DNA of 64,000 nt, from positions 342,499,911 through 342,563,910 of the forward strand of contig NC_133330.1 in NCBI RefSeq assembly GCF_042186555.1, given 5' to 3'. Of this stretch, positions 43,242-55,400 are shown piece by piece; position 1 is the first letter of the stretch; the number at the start of each line of letters is the position of its first letter. The notes below the pieces were generated by a model that saw nothing but the letters and a program-made list of their open reading frames with translations, was not told the origin of the DNA and did no database searches. The stretch comes from Aquarana catesbeiana (taxonomy: Eukaryota; Chordata; Amphibia; Anura; Ranidae). Position numbers and translations under genes: made by a program.

Positions 43242-45570
43242 TTAAAAAGAGAATGAATATTTTCAGTTTGTCTTGCCATGCATACCAGCAGATAGGGGGA
43301 AGAGGGGGGGGGGGGAGAAGAAAAAGAGGGATAGTAGGAAAGGAAGAGATGAGAGGAAGAAGAAGAAGATAAACATATACAATAATTATATATGTAAGTC
43401 AGAGAACTTGTGGGAAATGAAAAAATATCACGCAGAAAACTGCAGTGGTCCCATTGGGAAAAGAGAGAGCGAAAGGCCATCCCAATCCTTGAACAAGGAT
43501 TAGATAGGATATCTTCAGGGCCATTCACGCTCACCATCCCCAGGAGGAGGTGGGGGGTGGTGTTACGCTGTGGGGGGGAGGTGGTGAGGGGAGTGCGCCC
43601 CGACAGCACACGGCCTGTAGAAGAAAAACATATTAACAACCTGCCATTAACAAGAGAACAATGAATTCCAGTCGGAAATATGAAAACCCATGTAAGTGGA
43701 ACCAGGATCAATAAAAACAATAAGCAACCTACAAGGAATCGCAAATGTAGACCAATTGGAAACATGCAACGATCAACATTATAATAAAGAAAAACAAATA
43801 TTGGTCAGCTTACTGATGAGTCCGCCCCGGCCCCGTGCACACAAGTACAGAAAAAAATAAAGAAAAATTCTATATGCACATGCAAACACAGCGGCCGGGT
43901 CCGGACCTGGCAGAAAGAACCTTTTTGTAAGAAAGAAATGATTCACATTATTAGCAAAAATATGAGTGAAAAAATAAATGTTTCAGCCATGTTTTTGTGC
44001 AGAACCTGGAAGAGAAGTGCGACTCCTCTTTGAGGGGGTCTTTTTCCAGGCAGAGTCCACGGGACATGAAAATTTTGGAATCGAATCCTGCCAGCCTGGA
44101 AGTTCCATGGGTGAGAGATGTAGGTCCTGCAAAAAAGTTGGAAGTTCCTCAGGAAATCTCAATGTATGGGAACGACCATTTTTTGTAGCAATCAGGCAGG
44201 CAGGAAAGCCCCATCTGTATGTAATCCCGTCAGATCATAAGTTATCCAGTAGCGGTTTTAATGCTCTGCGGCGGTCCAGAGTATCTTTGGAAAGATCTGG
44301 ATAGATACTGATGGTGGCACCGTCAAAGTCAATGTTAGGTAAGCCTCGCATCTTTACCATAATGGCATTTTTATCTTCAAAATAATGTAGGCGGCAGGTG
44401 ACGTCCCTGGGCTGGTCCGAGTTAGCGTTACGGGGTCGTAAGGCCCGATGCACACGGTCAAAGCGTAATGGTGCAGTGACAGGGTTACCCAGGATGGTAT
44501 TAAAAATGCCTCTTATAGAAGGTTCAAGATCAGTATCCCCAGTGGCTTCCGGCAACCCTCTAACTCGGATATTATTTCTGCGGTTGCGATTTTCGAGGTC
44601 TTCGAGCTTATATAAGGATGCACGGTGAGCAAAAGCCAACTGGGTAACAGTGTCCTGCAGTTCTTTAACCACTTGCCGACCGCCTAACGTAGATATACGT
44701 CGGCAGAGTGGCACGGGCAGGCAGAATCACGTATATATACGTGATCTGCCTCCCGCGGGCGGGGGGTCCGATCGGACCCCCCCCCGGTGCCAGCGGCGGT
44801 CGGCATCTGACTGGGAGCGTCGGGAGGCGAGGGGGAGACCATCCGATCGTGGCCCCCCCCCTCGCGATCGCTCCCAGCCAATGGGAATCCTCCTCTGCCT
44901 GTGTGTAGTTTCACACAGGCAGAGGATGTGATGTCATCTCTCCTCGGTCTGGCAGTTTCCGTCCAGCGCCGAGGAGAGAAGACATGTAAGTGCACACAAC
45001 ACAAACACACACAGTAGAACATGCCAGGCATACCTTACACCCCCGATCCCCCCCCGATCGCCCCCCGACCCCCCCCCCAATCACCCCCCGACCCCTGTCA
45101 CAAACTGACATTAGCAGTATTTTTTTTTTTTTTTTTTTCTGATTACTGCATAGTGTCAGTTTGTGACAGTTACAGTGTCAGGGCAGTGAGTGTTAGGCCC
45201 CCTTTAGGTCTAGGATACCCCCCTAACCCCCCCTAATAAAGTTTTAACCCCTTGATCACCCCCTGTCACCAGTGTCACTAAGCGATCATTTTTCTGATCG
45301 CTGTATTAGTGTCGCTGGTGACGCTAGTTAGTGAGGTAAATATTTAGGTTCGCTGTCAGCGTTTTATAGCGACAGGGACCCCCATATACTACCTAATAAA
45401 TGTTTTAACCCCTTGATTGCCCCCTAGTTAACCCTTTCACCACTGATCACCGTATAACTGTTACGGGTGACGCTGGTTAGTTCGTTTATTTTTTATAGTG
45501 TCAGGGCACCCGCCGTTTATTACCGAATAAAGGTTTAGCCCCCTGATCGCCCGGCGGTGATATGCGTCGC

Positions 45571-46270
45571 CCCAGGCAGCGTCAGATTAGCGCCAGTACC
45601 GCTAACACCCACGCACGCAGCATACACCTCCCTTAGTGGTATAGTATCTGTACGGATCAATATCTGATCCGATCAGATCTATACTAGCGTCCCCAGCAGT
45701 TTAGGGTTCCCAAAAACGCAGTGTTAGCGGGATCAGCCCAGATACCTGCTAGCACCTGCGTTTTGCCCCTCTGCCCGGCCCACCCAAGTGCAGTATCGAT
45801 CGATCACTGTCACTTACAAAACACTAAACGCATAACTGCAGCGTTCGCAGAGTCAGGCCTGATCCCTGCGATCGCTAACAGTTTTTTTGGTAGCGTTTTG
45901 GTGAACTGGCAAGCACCAGCCCCAAGCAGTGTCAGGTTAGCGCCAGTACCGCTAACACCCACGCACGCAGCATACGCCTCCCTTAGTGGTATAGTATCTG
46001 ATCGGATCAATATCTGATCCGATCAGATCTATACTAGCGTCCCCAGCAGTTTAGGGTTCCCACAAACGCAGTGTTAGCGGGATCAGCCCAGATACCTGCT
46101 AGCACCTGCATTTTGCCCCTCCGCCCGGCCCAGCCCACCCAAGTGCAGTATCGATCGATCACTGACACTTACAAAACACTAAACGCATAACTGCAGCGTT
46201 CGCAGAGTCAGGCCTGATCCTTGCGATCGCTAACAGTTTTTTTGGTAGCGTTTTGGTGAACTGGCAAGCA
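45571..46270. repeat. 350-bp tandem duplication inside composite element
   Basis: CGCCAGTACCGCTAACACCC starts at 45591 and again at 45941. The two units are nearly identical, including GATCGATCACTG and AACAGTTTTTTTGGTAGCG. Copy B at 55560-55900 has a single unit, so the duplication postdates their split. Confidence 0.92.
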
Positions 46271-46329
46271 CCAGCGGCCTAGTACACCCCGGTCGTAGTC
46301 AAACCAGCGCTGCAGTAACACTTGGTGAC

Positions 46330-46720
46330 GTGGCGAGTCCCATAAGTGCAGTTCAAGCTGGTGAGGTGGCAAGCACAAGTAGTGTCCCGCTGCCACCAAG
46401 AAGACAAACACAGGCCCGTCGTGCCCATAGTGCCCTTCCTGCTGCATTCGCCAATCCTAATTGGGAACCCACCGCTTCTGCAGCGCCCGTACTTCACCCA
46501 TTCACATCCCCAACCAAATGCAGTCGGCTGCATGAGAGGCATTTTCTTTATGTCCTCCCGAGTACCCCTACCCAACGAACCCCCCCAAAAAAGATGTCGT
46601 GTCTGCAGCAAGCGCGTATATAGACGTGACACCCTCTGTTATTGTCCCTCCTGTCCTGACAATCCTGGTCTTTGCATTGGTGAATGTTTTGAACGCTACC
46701 ATTCAGTAGTTGAGTATTAG
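46330..46720 (+). pseudogene. piggyBac transposase derivative lacking the catalytic core (copy A, frameshifted)
   Basis: The first frame opens MASPISAVQAGEV. A one-base slip at the AAAAAA run near 46590 moves the C-terminal cysteine-rich domain (KRCRVCSKR, CYCPSCPDNPGLC, GECFERYH) into the neighbouring frame. It is homologous to the intact frame in copy B at 55108-55500. The DDD catalytic domain expected between the N-terminal part and SRLHERHFLYVLP is missing. Confidence 0.82.
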
Positions 46721-48289
46721 CGTAGGGTACAGCATTGCACAGACTAGGCACACTTTCACAGGGTCTCCCAAGATGCCATCGCATTTTGAGAGACCCGAAC
46801 CTGGAACCGGTTACAGTTATAAAAGTTAGTTACAAAAAAAAGTGTAAAAAAAAAAAAAAACACATACAAAAATATAAAATAAAAAAAAATAGTTGTCGTT
46901 TTATTGTTCTCTCTCTCTCTATTCTCTCTCTATTGTTCTGCTCTTTTTTACTGTATTCTATTCTGCAATGTTTTATTGTTATTATGTTTTATCATGTTTG
47001 CTTTTCAGGTATGCAATTTTTTATACCTTACCGTTTACTGTGCTTTATTGTTAACCATTTTTTTGTCTTCAGGTACGCCATTCACGACTTTGAGTGGTTA
47101 TACCAGAATGATGCCTGCAGGTTTAGGTATCATCTTGGTATCATTCTTTTCAGCCAGCGGTCGGCTTTCATGTAAAAGCAATCCTAGCGGCTAATTAGCC
47201 TCTAGACTGCTTTTACAAGCAGTGGGAGGGAATGCCCCTCCCCCCCAACGTCTTCCGTGTTTTTCTCTGGCTCTCCTGTCTCAACAGGGAACCTGAAAAT
47301 GCAGCCGGTGATTCAGCCAGCTGACCATAGAGCTGATCAGAGACCAGAGTGGCTCCAAACATCTCTATGGCCTAAGAAACCGGAAGCTACGAGCATTTTA
47401 TGACTTAGATTTCGCCGGATGTAAACAGCGCCATTGGGAAATTGGGAAAGCATTTTATCACACCGATCTTGGTGTGGTCAGATGCTTTGAGGGCAGAGGA
47501 GAAATCTAGGGTCTAATAGACCCCAATTTTTGCAAAAAAGAGTACCTGTCACTACCTATTGCTATGATAGGGGATATTTACATTCCCTGAGATAACAATA
47601 AAAATGATTAAAAAAAAAAAATGAAAGGAACAGTTTAAAAATAAGATAAAAAAATAATAATAATAAAGAAAAAAAAAAAAAAAAAAAAAAAAAGCACCCC
47701 TGTCCCCCCTGCTCTCGCGCTAAGGCGAACGCAAGCGTCGGTCTGGCGTCAAATGTAAACAGCAATTGCACCATGCATGTGAGGTATCGCCGCGAAGGTC
47801 AGATCGAGGGCAGTAAGTTTAGCAGTAGACCTCCTCTGTAAATCTAAAGTGGTAACCTGTAAAGGCTTTTAAAGGCTTTTAAAAATGTATTTAGTTTGTC
47901 GCCACTGCACGTTTGTGCGCAATTTTAAAGCATGTCATGTTTGGTATCCATGTACTCGGCCTAAGATCATCTTTTTTATTTCATCAAACATTTGGGCAAT
48001 ATAGTGTGTTTTAGTGCATTAAAATGTAAAAAAGTGTGTTTTTTCCCCAAAAAATGCGTTTGAAAAATCGCTGCGCAAATACTGTGTGAAAAAAAAAAAA
48101 TGAAACACCCACCATTTTAATCTGTAGGGCATTTGCTTTAAAAAAAATATATAATGTTTGGGGGTTCAAAGTAATTTTCTTGCAAAAAAAAATTATTTTT
48201 TTATGTAAACAATAAGTGTCAGAAAGGGCTTTGTCTTCAAGTGGTTAGAAGTGTGGGTGATGTGTGACATAAGCTTCTAGATGTTGTGC

Positions 48290-49400
48290 ATAAAATGCCA
48301 GGACAGTTCAAAACCCCCCCAAATGACCCCATTTTGGAAAGTAGACACCCCAAGCTATTTGCTGAGAGTCATGTTGAGTCCATGGAATAATTTATATTGT
48401 GACACAAGTTGCGGGAAAGAGACAATTTTTTATTTTTTTTATTTTTTTTTGCGCAAAGTTGTCACTAAATGATATATTGCTCAAACATGCCATGGGAATA
48501 TGTGAAATTACACCCCAAAATACATTCTGCTGCTTCTCCTGAGTACGGGGATACCACATGTGTGAGACTTTTTGGGAGCCTAGCCGCGTACGGGACCCCG
48601 AAAACCAAGCACCGCCTTCAGGCTTTCTAAGGCCGTAAATTTTTGATTTCACTCTTCACTGCCTATCACAGTTTCGGAGGCCATGGAATGCCCAGGTGGC
48701 AAAAAAACCCCCCAAATGACCCCATTTTGGAAAGTAGACACCCCAAGCTATTTGCTGAGAGGTATAGTGAGTATTTTGCAGACCTCACTTTTTGTCACAA
48801 AGTTTTGAAAATTGAAAAAAGAAAAAAAAAAAATTTTTTTTCTCGTCTTTCTTTATTTTCAAAAACAAATGAGAGCTGCAAAATACTCACCATGCCTCTC
48901 AGCAAATAGCTTGGGGTGTCTACTTTCCAAAATGGGGTCATTTGGGGGGGGTTTGTGCCACCTGGGCATTCCATGGCCTCCGAAACTGTGATAGGCAGTG
49001 AGGAGTAAAATCAAAAATGTACCCCCTTAGAAATCCTGAAGGCAGTGCTTGGTTTTCGGGGCCCCGTACGCGGCTAGGCTCCCAAAAAGTCCCACACATG
49101 TGGTGTCCCCATACTCAGCAGAAGCAGCTAAATGTATTTTGGGGTGCAATTCCACATATGCCCATGGCCTGTGTGAGCAATATATCATTTAGTGACAACT
49201 TTGTGCAAAAAAAAAAAAAAAAAAAAAAAATTTGTCACTTTCCCGCAACTTGTGTCAAAATATAAAACATTCCATGGACTCAACATGCCTCAAAGCAAAT
49301 AGCTTGGGGTGTCTACTTTCCAAAATGGGGTCATTTGGGGGGGTTTTATGTCATCTGGGCATTTTATGGCCTTCAAAACTGTGATAGGTAGTGAGGAGTA
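48290..49400. repeat. About 1.1-kb palindrome in the composite element
   Basis: The left arm has CCCCATTTTGGAAAGTAGAC (48326 and again 48721). The right arm has the reverse complement GTCTACTTTCCAAAATGGGG (48917 and 49311). The arms meet in an A/T-rich centre near 48838. A further direct copy of the right-arm unit extends to about 49680. A hairpin transcript or cruciform is possible. Confidence 0.88.
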
Positions 49401-50984
49401 AAATCAAAAATGTACGCCCTTAGAAATCCTGAAGGCAGTGATTGGTTTTCGGGGCCCCGTACGCGGCTAGGCTCCCAAAAAGTCCCACACATGTGGTATC
49501 CCCATACTCAGGAGAAGCAGCTAAATGTATTTTGGGGTGCAATTCCACATATGCCCATGGCCTGTGTGAGCAATATATCATTTAGTGACAACTTTTTGTA
49601 ATTTTTTTTTTTTTTTTTTTTTTTTTGTCATTATTCAATCACTTGGGACAAAAAAAATGAATATTCAATGGGCTCAACATGCCTCTCAGCAAATTCCTTG
49701 GGGTGTCTACTTTCCAAAATGGGGTCATTTGTGGGGGTTTTGTACTGCCCTGCCATTTTAGCACCTCAAGAAACGACATAGGCAGTCATAAATTAAAGGC
49801 TGTGTAAATTCCAGAAAATGTACCCTAGTTTGTAGACGCTATAACTTTTGCGCAAACCAATAAATATACACTTATTGACATTTTTTTTACCAAAGACATG
49901 TGGCCGAATACATTTTGGCCTAAATGTATGACTAAAATTGAGTTTATTGGATTTTTTTTAGAACAAAAAGTAGAAAATATCATTTTTTTTCAAAATTTTC
50001 GGTCTTTTTCCGTGTATAGCGCAAAAAATAAAAACGGCAGAGGTGATCAAATACTATCAAAAGAAAGCTCTATTTGTGGGAAGAAAAGGACGCAAATTTC
50101 GTTTGGGTACAGCATTGCATGACCGCGCAATTAGCAGTTAAAGCGACGCAGTGCCGAATTGTAAAAAGTGCTCTGGTCAGGAAGGGGGTAAAACCTTCCG
50201 GGGCTGAAGTGGTTAATAGCTAGTGCCTGTGTGTCCTGTCGCTGCTCCGTTTCCTCTACCCTGACCAAGAGATGTGACATATCAGATCGAACGGCAGTTA
50301 TTTCTTTTTTGATGGATTTCTCCAAACTGTGAAACATACCTGCAAGTTCTTTTTTGAGGCCGCTCATAAGTGCTGACATTTCAGAGCCTACGGGGGATCC
50401 GGGATGATCCATAAGATCCGAGCAGCAGGAAGAAGCTGGAGAGCTCTCCCTCACAGAGGCAGCGTGGGATGATGGAGAGGCGCTTATTCTCGAGGTTCTG
50501 TCTTGGTCACCGCGTGCGTTGGCTAGGTATTGCTGAATAGAACCTGTGGAGACTGGAATAGAGAGTGATCTCTTGCTTGGACGTTTAACAGGGGCAGAGC
50601 GGAGCTTAGGTGTTTTGGCGGGCATAATTGGAGCTATATGGCCGATAGCTGCAAGGGGCACTCTCCCTCACATCTCCCTCACTCATAGCTATGAGTAAGC
50701 ACTCAGCTCAGAGTGCAAACGCGTCAGCTAATCCTGTACTTTCTGCATGATGGTCTTGTATTTTTGATGATCCCATCTTTCTAATAAAGTCAAGTTTTCT
50801 ACTACATCCGGTGTGCGGCATCCAGATCTTCTCATTTCAAGCCTGTTCCACTTAGCATTCAGCCAGCACCTGGAACTCTTCAACTCTGGAAATCTTACAT
50901 CAATCTTACACCTGGGTTTGTGTCCACCTGAGCGGTGAAACACCCTCTTTGCTTTGTCTGCATCTAAGGATAATACCACTTCCT

Positions 50985-51716
50985 ACTGATGGTCATAAAC
51001 ATGACTGTGCTGCTGCCATCGCTGAAAAGGTACTGCCACGGAGTGATTGGAAAGATGTACCGTTATCTAACCCTGACATGACACTTTTTGTTGATGGCTC
51101 CAGTACGAAAAATCCAGATGGCACAAGTGTAACTGGATATGCAGAAGTGACACAGGACAGAACAGGAAATCATAGAGATAGATCATACAGTCCTTACTGA
51201 TATACAGCAGAATGTATCCCCTGGGGAGAAACAATATCGCAAAACAAAAGGTTGCACAATAATAGATAATATCTACACATCACCCGAAGGAAAGCTGGTA
51301 TTGCCAAAGTCCTTATTTAGGTATGCAGAAGTATTGACACATGGAGTAACTCATGTGTCAAACAGGGGATGACTGAGATGTTAAATAAGGTATGTACAGC
51401 CTATGGCTTCACTAACTACTAAAAAAAACCCTTTTTGCTCTCAATAGATTATATGTGCAAGGCACAATGCTCGGGGAGGCATAAGACCACGGAAAGGGAA
51501 GTTCCCCACACCGCAATATACATTCCAACACATTTGCATGGATTTTATTGAATTAGACAAATGTGAAAAGGAAGAAATATTGTTTGGAAATCATTGATGC
51601 ATTGACCACATGGGTAGAGATATTCCCCACAGGAAGTGCTGACGCCTTAACAGTATCCAAAGCCTTACTAAAAGATATCATTCCACGATTTGGGATACCA
51701 GAGAAGATAGAGGTGT
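50985..51716 (+). pseudogene. Retroviral pol fragment: RNase H end and integrase N-terminal part
   Basis: The first part encodes an RNase H-like segment with MTLFVDGSS, followed by a stop near 51200. Integrase zinc-finger and core remnants follow across frames (THVSNRG, HICMDFIEL, PRFGIPEKI). The core is interrupted at 51711 by a MITE. Protease and RT are missing between gag at 39003 and this point. Confidence 0.78.
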
Positions 51717-52441
51717 CCGTTTATGAAGCAGTGATCAGCGGTGACCCCCGAGGATCGCCGCTGATCACAGTCCATAAACAGTTTATGAAACAGAGATAAT
51801 CGGGGGGAGAACATGTTTGAACTTGTTCTCCCGCCGATTATCACTACACACGGAGAATCCTCATTGAATGACACAGTAACGGCCAGTTTATGAAGTGGTG
51901 ATCTCACTTCACTGGCGATCTGAGTCAGAATTCACACGCTCAGAGGTGGTGAATCGGGGAGTGAAGAGGGAATCCCGGGGGGTCTGAGGGGGAAGGAGGA
52001 AGATTTTTAACTTCCTTATGCCTCGTTCAGACCCCCCAACCCTGTAAGCATGTCCCCATGTCATATTTATGTGTATACATATATATATATATAATGTGTG
52101 TGTATATACATGTATATATAATGTGTGTGTGTGTATACATATGTATATAATGTAGGGGGACTCATTATTTTATTAACATTAATCCACGCCGTCTGTCCGT
52201 GTATTGAGCGGTGATGATTTATCACGGCTTAATAAACTGACATCTCTGTGTTTCGGTGACGAGATTCCAGTATCAGGGGGCGTTCTCCACTGTTGGAAGC
52301 GTTTGTAGATCGCTTCACTCTTCAGAAGGTGAAGCGATCTACAATGCTTCATAAACTGGCACACAGAGGAGAAAGATCTTCACTGTGAATGCCGGAGAAT
52401 GAAGCAGTGAATAGATTTCACTGCTTCATAAACGGACACCT
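51711..52441. mobile_element. 731-bp MITE with perfect long TIRs, inserted in integrase
   Basis: Ends AGGTGTCCGTTTATGAAGCA and its exact inverse (TGCTTCATAAACGGACACCT) form identical TIRs of over 20 bp. The flanks GATAG (51706-51710) and TATAG (52442-52446) look like an imperfect 5-bp target duplication. It interrupts the integrase between GIPEKI and SDNGPHF. Several shorter inverted repeats lie inside (GATCGCTTCAC and GTGAAGCGATC near 52310-52345). The superfamily is uncertain. Confidence 0.85.
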
Positions 52442-52496
52442 TATAGCGATAATGGTCCACATTTTGTAAATCAGACCATAAAACACCTAACAGGTA
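52442..52496 (+). pseudogene. Integrase core fragment (SDNGPHF)
   Basis: A short retroviral segment encoding SDNGPHFVNQTIKHLT, the region around the second catalytic Asp of integrase. It is trapped between the MITE at 51711-52441 and inverted composite copy B. Confidence 0.85.
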
Positions 52497-55400
52497 AAAA
52501 AAATGTCAATAAGCGTATATTTATTGGTTTGCGCAAAAGTTATAGCGTCTACAAACTAGGGTACATTTTCTGGAATTTACACAGCTTTTAGACTAGAAAT
52601 ATGTAGTTATTCCCACGCTATCAGATGTAAGGTAAACTGGACTCAACTAGGAAAAGCTGCCTGCACCGAATCAGGTACAAACCAAACCTTGTGGGTAGAT
52701 AATATTATAACTAGGGGGTGCCGCGCTAATCCTGAATAAAATTACTAGAATAACTTAAAGTGGTGTGACGTACATAAAAGGTGTGTAATTGAAAATATAG
52801 TAACCATGTAAGAGTGATGGCATCGGCCGTGTAACACTCCCCACTCATATGGCAGCAGCTCTGAGTGGTGAAATAATAATCTTATGTGGTGACAATAATC
52901 AATAAATATATCTCCATGCTTTACATGCTGCGAGAGGTATACGAGCTCGCCGCTCGTCGGAGATAGGATTGTTTTTATGCTGTTTTATGCTGAGAGGCAT
53001 GGTGAGTATTGTGCAGCTCTCATTTGTTTTTGAAAATGAAGAAAGACAAGAAAATTTTTTTTTTTTCTTTTTTCAATTTTCAAAACTTTGTGATAAAAAG
53101 TGAGGTCTGCAAAATACTCACTATACCTCTCAGCAAATAGCTTGGGGTGTCTACTTTCCAAAATGGGGTCATTTGGGGAGGGGGTTTATGCCACCTGGGC
53201 ATTCCATGGCCTCCGAAACTGTGATAGGCAGTGAAGAGTGAAATCAAAAATTTACGCCCTTAGAAATCCTGAAGGCGGTGATTGGTTTTCGGGGTCCCGT
53301 ACGCGGCTAGGCTCCCAAAAAGTCTCACACATGTGGTATCCCCGTACTCAAGAGAAGCAACAGAATGTATTTTGGGGTGTAATTTCACATATTCCCATGG
53401 CATGTTTGAGCAATATATCATTTAGTGACAACTTTGTGCAAAAAAAAAAAAAAAATTTGTCTCTTTCCCGCAACTTGTGTCACAATATAAAATATTCCAT
53501 GGACTCGACATGACTCTCAGCAAATAGCTTGGGGTGTCTACTTTCCAAAATGGGGGTCATTTGGGGGGTTTTGAACTGTCCTGGCATTTTATGCACAACA
53601 TTTAGAAGCTTATGTCACACATCACCCACTCTTCTAACCACTTGAAGACAAAGGCCTTTCTGACACTTTTTGTTTACATGAAAAAGTTTTTTTTTTTTTG
53701 CAAGAAAATTACTTTGAACCCCCAAACATTATATATTTTTTTAAAGCAAAGGCCCTACAGATTCAAATGGTGGGTGTTTCATTTTTTTTTTGCACACAGT
53801 ATTTGCGCAGCGATTTTTCAAACGCATTTTTTGGGGAAAAAACACACTTTTTTAAATTTGAATGCACTAAAACACACTATATTGCCCAAATGTTTGATGA
53901 AATAAAAAAGATGATCTTAGGCCGAGTACATGGATACCAAACATGACATGCTTTAAAATTGCGCACAAACGTGCAGTGGCAACAAAATAAATACATTTTT
54001 AAAAGCCTTTAAAAGCCTTTACAGGTTACCACTTTAGATTTACAGAGGAGGTCTACTGCTAAAATTACTGCCCTCGATCTGACCTTCGCGGTGATACCTC
54101 ACATGCATGGTGCAATTGCTGTTTACATTTGACGCCAGACCGACGCTTGCCTTAGCGCGAGAGCAGGGGGGGGAAGGGGTGCTTTTTTTTTTTGCTTTTT
54201 TTTTTTTGCTTTTTTATCTTATTTTTAAACTGTTCCTTTAGTTTTTTTTAAAAATCATCAATAAAATCATTTTTATTGTTATCTCAGGGAATGTAAATAT
54301 CCCCTATGATAGCAATAGGTAGTGACAGGTACTCTTTTTTGAAAAAATTGGGGTCTATTAGAACCTAGATCTCTCCTCTGCCCTCAAAGCATCTGACCAC
54401 ACCAAGATCGGTGTGATAAAATGCTTTCCCAATTTTCCAATGGAGCTGTTTACATCCGGCGAAATCTAAGTCATGAAATGCTCGTAGCTTCCGGTTTCTT
54501 AGGCCATAGAGATGTTTGGAGCCACTCTGGTCTCTGATCAGCTCTATGGTCAGCTGGCTGAATCACCGGCTGCATTCTCAGGTTCCCTGTTGAGACAGGA
54601 GAGCCAGAGAAAAACACGGAAGACGGGGGGGGGGGGGGCATTCCCTCCCACTGCTTGTAAAAGCAATCTAGAGGCTAATTAGCCGCTAGGATTGCTTTTA
54701 CATGAAAGCCGACCGCTGGCTGAAAAGAATGATACCAAGATGATACCTAAACCTGCAGGCATCATTCCGGTATAACCACTCAAAGTTGTGAATGGTGTAC
54801 CTGAAGACAAAAAAATGGTTAACAATAAAACACAGTAAACAGTAAAGTATAAAAAATTGCATACCTGAAAAACAAACATGATAAAACATAATAACAATAA
54901 AACATTGCAGAATAGAATACAGTAAAAAAGAGCAGAACAATAGAGAGAATAGAGAGAGAGAGAACAATAAAACGACAACTATTTTTGTAATAAAAACTGT
55001 AACTTTTATAACGGTAACCGGTTCCAGGTTCGGGTCTCTCAAAATGCGATGGCATCTTGGGAGACCCTGTGAAAGTGTGCCTAGTCTGTGCAATGCTGTA
55101 CCCTACGCTAATACTCCACTAGTGAATGGTAGCGTTCAAAACATTCACCAATGCAAAGACCAGGATTGTCAGGACAGGAGGGACAATAATAGCGGGTGTC
55201 ACGCCTATATCCGCGCTTGCTGCAGACACGACATCTTTTTTGGGGGGTTCGTTGGGTAGGGGTACTCGGGAGGACATAAAGAAAATGCCTCTCATGCAGC
55301 CGACTGCATTTGGTTGGGGATGTGAATGGGGGAAGTACGGGCGCTGCAGAAGCGGTGGGTTTCCAATTAGGATTGGCGAATGCAGCAGGAAGGGCACTAT

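Larger units (their letters stand above)
44669..50212 (+). mobile_element. 5.5-kb composite piggyBac-type element (copy A), TTAA duplication
   Basis: Flanked by TTAA at 44665-44668 and 50213-50216, with ends CCACTTGCCGACC and (inverted) CCACTTCAGCCCC. The left 3.6 kb (to about 48246, where an internal CAAGTGGTTAG end occurs) carries a truncated piggyBac gene and a 350-bp tandem duplication. The right 2 kb contains a palindrome of about 1.1 kb and part of a third copy of the same unit. Copy B (52497-56714) has the same order, so the composite is a family and not a chance junction. Confidence 0.85.
43983..50661 (-). pseudogene. LINE ORF1 (RNA-binding protein), split by the composite TTAA element
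   Basis: Segment 50661-50213 encodes the N-terminal part: a basic and Ser-rich start, then a coiled coil with SLEKSIKKEITAVRSDM and RVEETEQRQDTQAL. Segment 44664-43983 encodes the rest: coiled coil, LEDLENRNRRNNIRVRGLPE (RRM-like L1 ORF1 domain), LRFDRVHRAL and YRWGFPACL. With one TTAA copy removed the coding length is 1131 bases, a multiple of three, so the insertion lost nothing. The only other defect is an in-frame TGA at 44235-44237, consistent with CGA-to-TGA CpG decay. Predicted length is 376 residues, typical of L1-type ORF1 proteins. Confidence 0.9.
39003..50975 (-). mobile_element. L1/Tx1-type LINE with intact ORF2, inserted in the provirus
   Basis: Minus strand: 5' region about 50975-50662, ORF1 50661-43983 (split by the composite element 44669-50212), spacer 43982-43242, intact ORF2 43241-39432, 3' UTR 39431-39003 ending in an A/T-rich tail. 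Retroviral sequence flanks it (gag on the left, RNase H on the right). No target duplication can be read at the ends. The exact 5' end is uncertain because 50700-50975 contains a dispersed repeat motif. Confidence 0.88.

Noticed and set aside
43229..43765. 178-codon frame between LINE ORF1 and ORF2
   Set aside because: Low-complexity Pro/Ser-rich translation of the inter-ORF spacer, opposite in character to the flanking LINE proteins. The end only overlaps the ORF2 start by chance.
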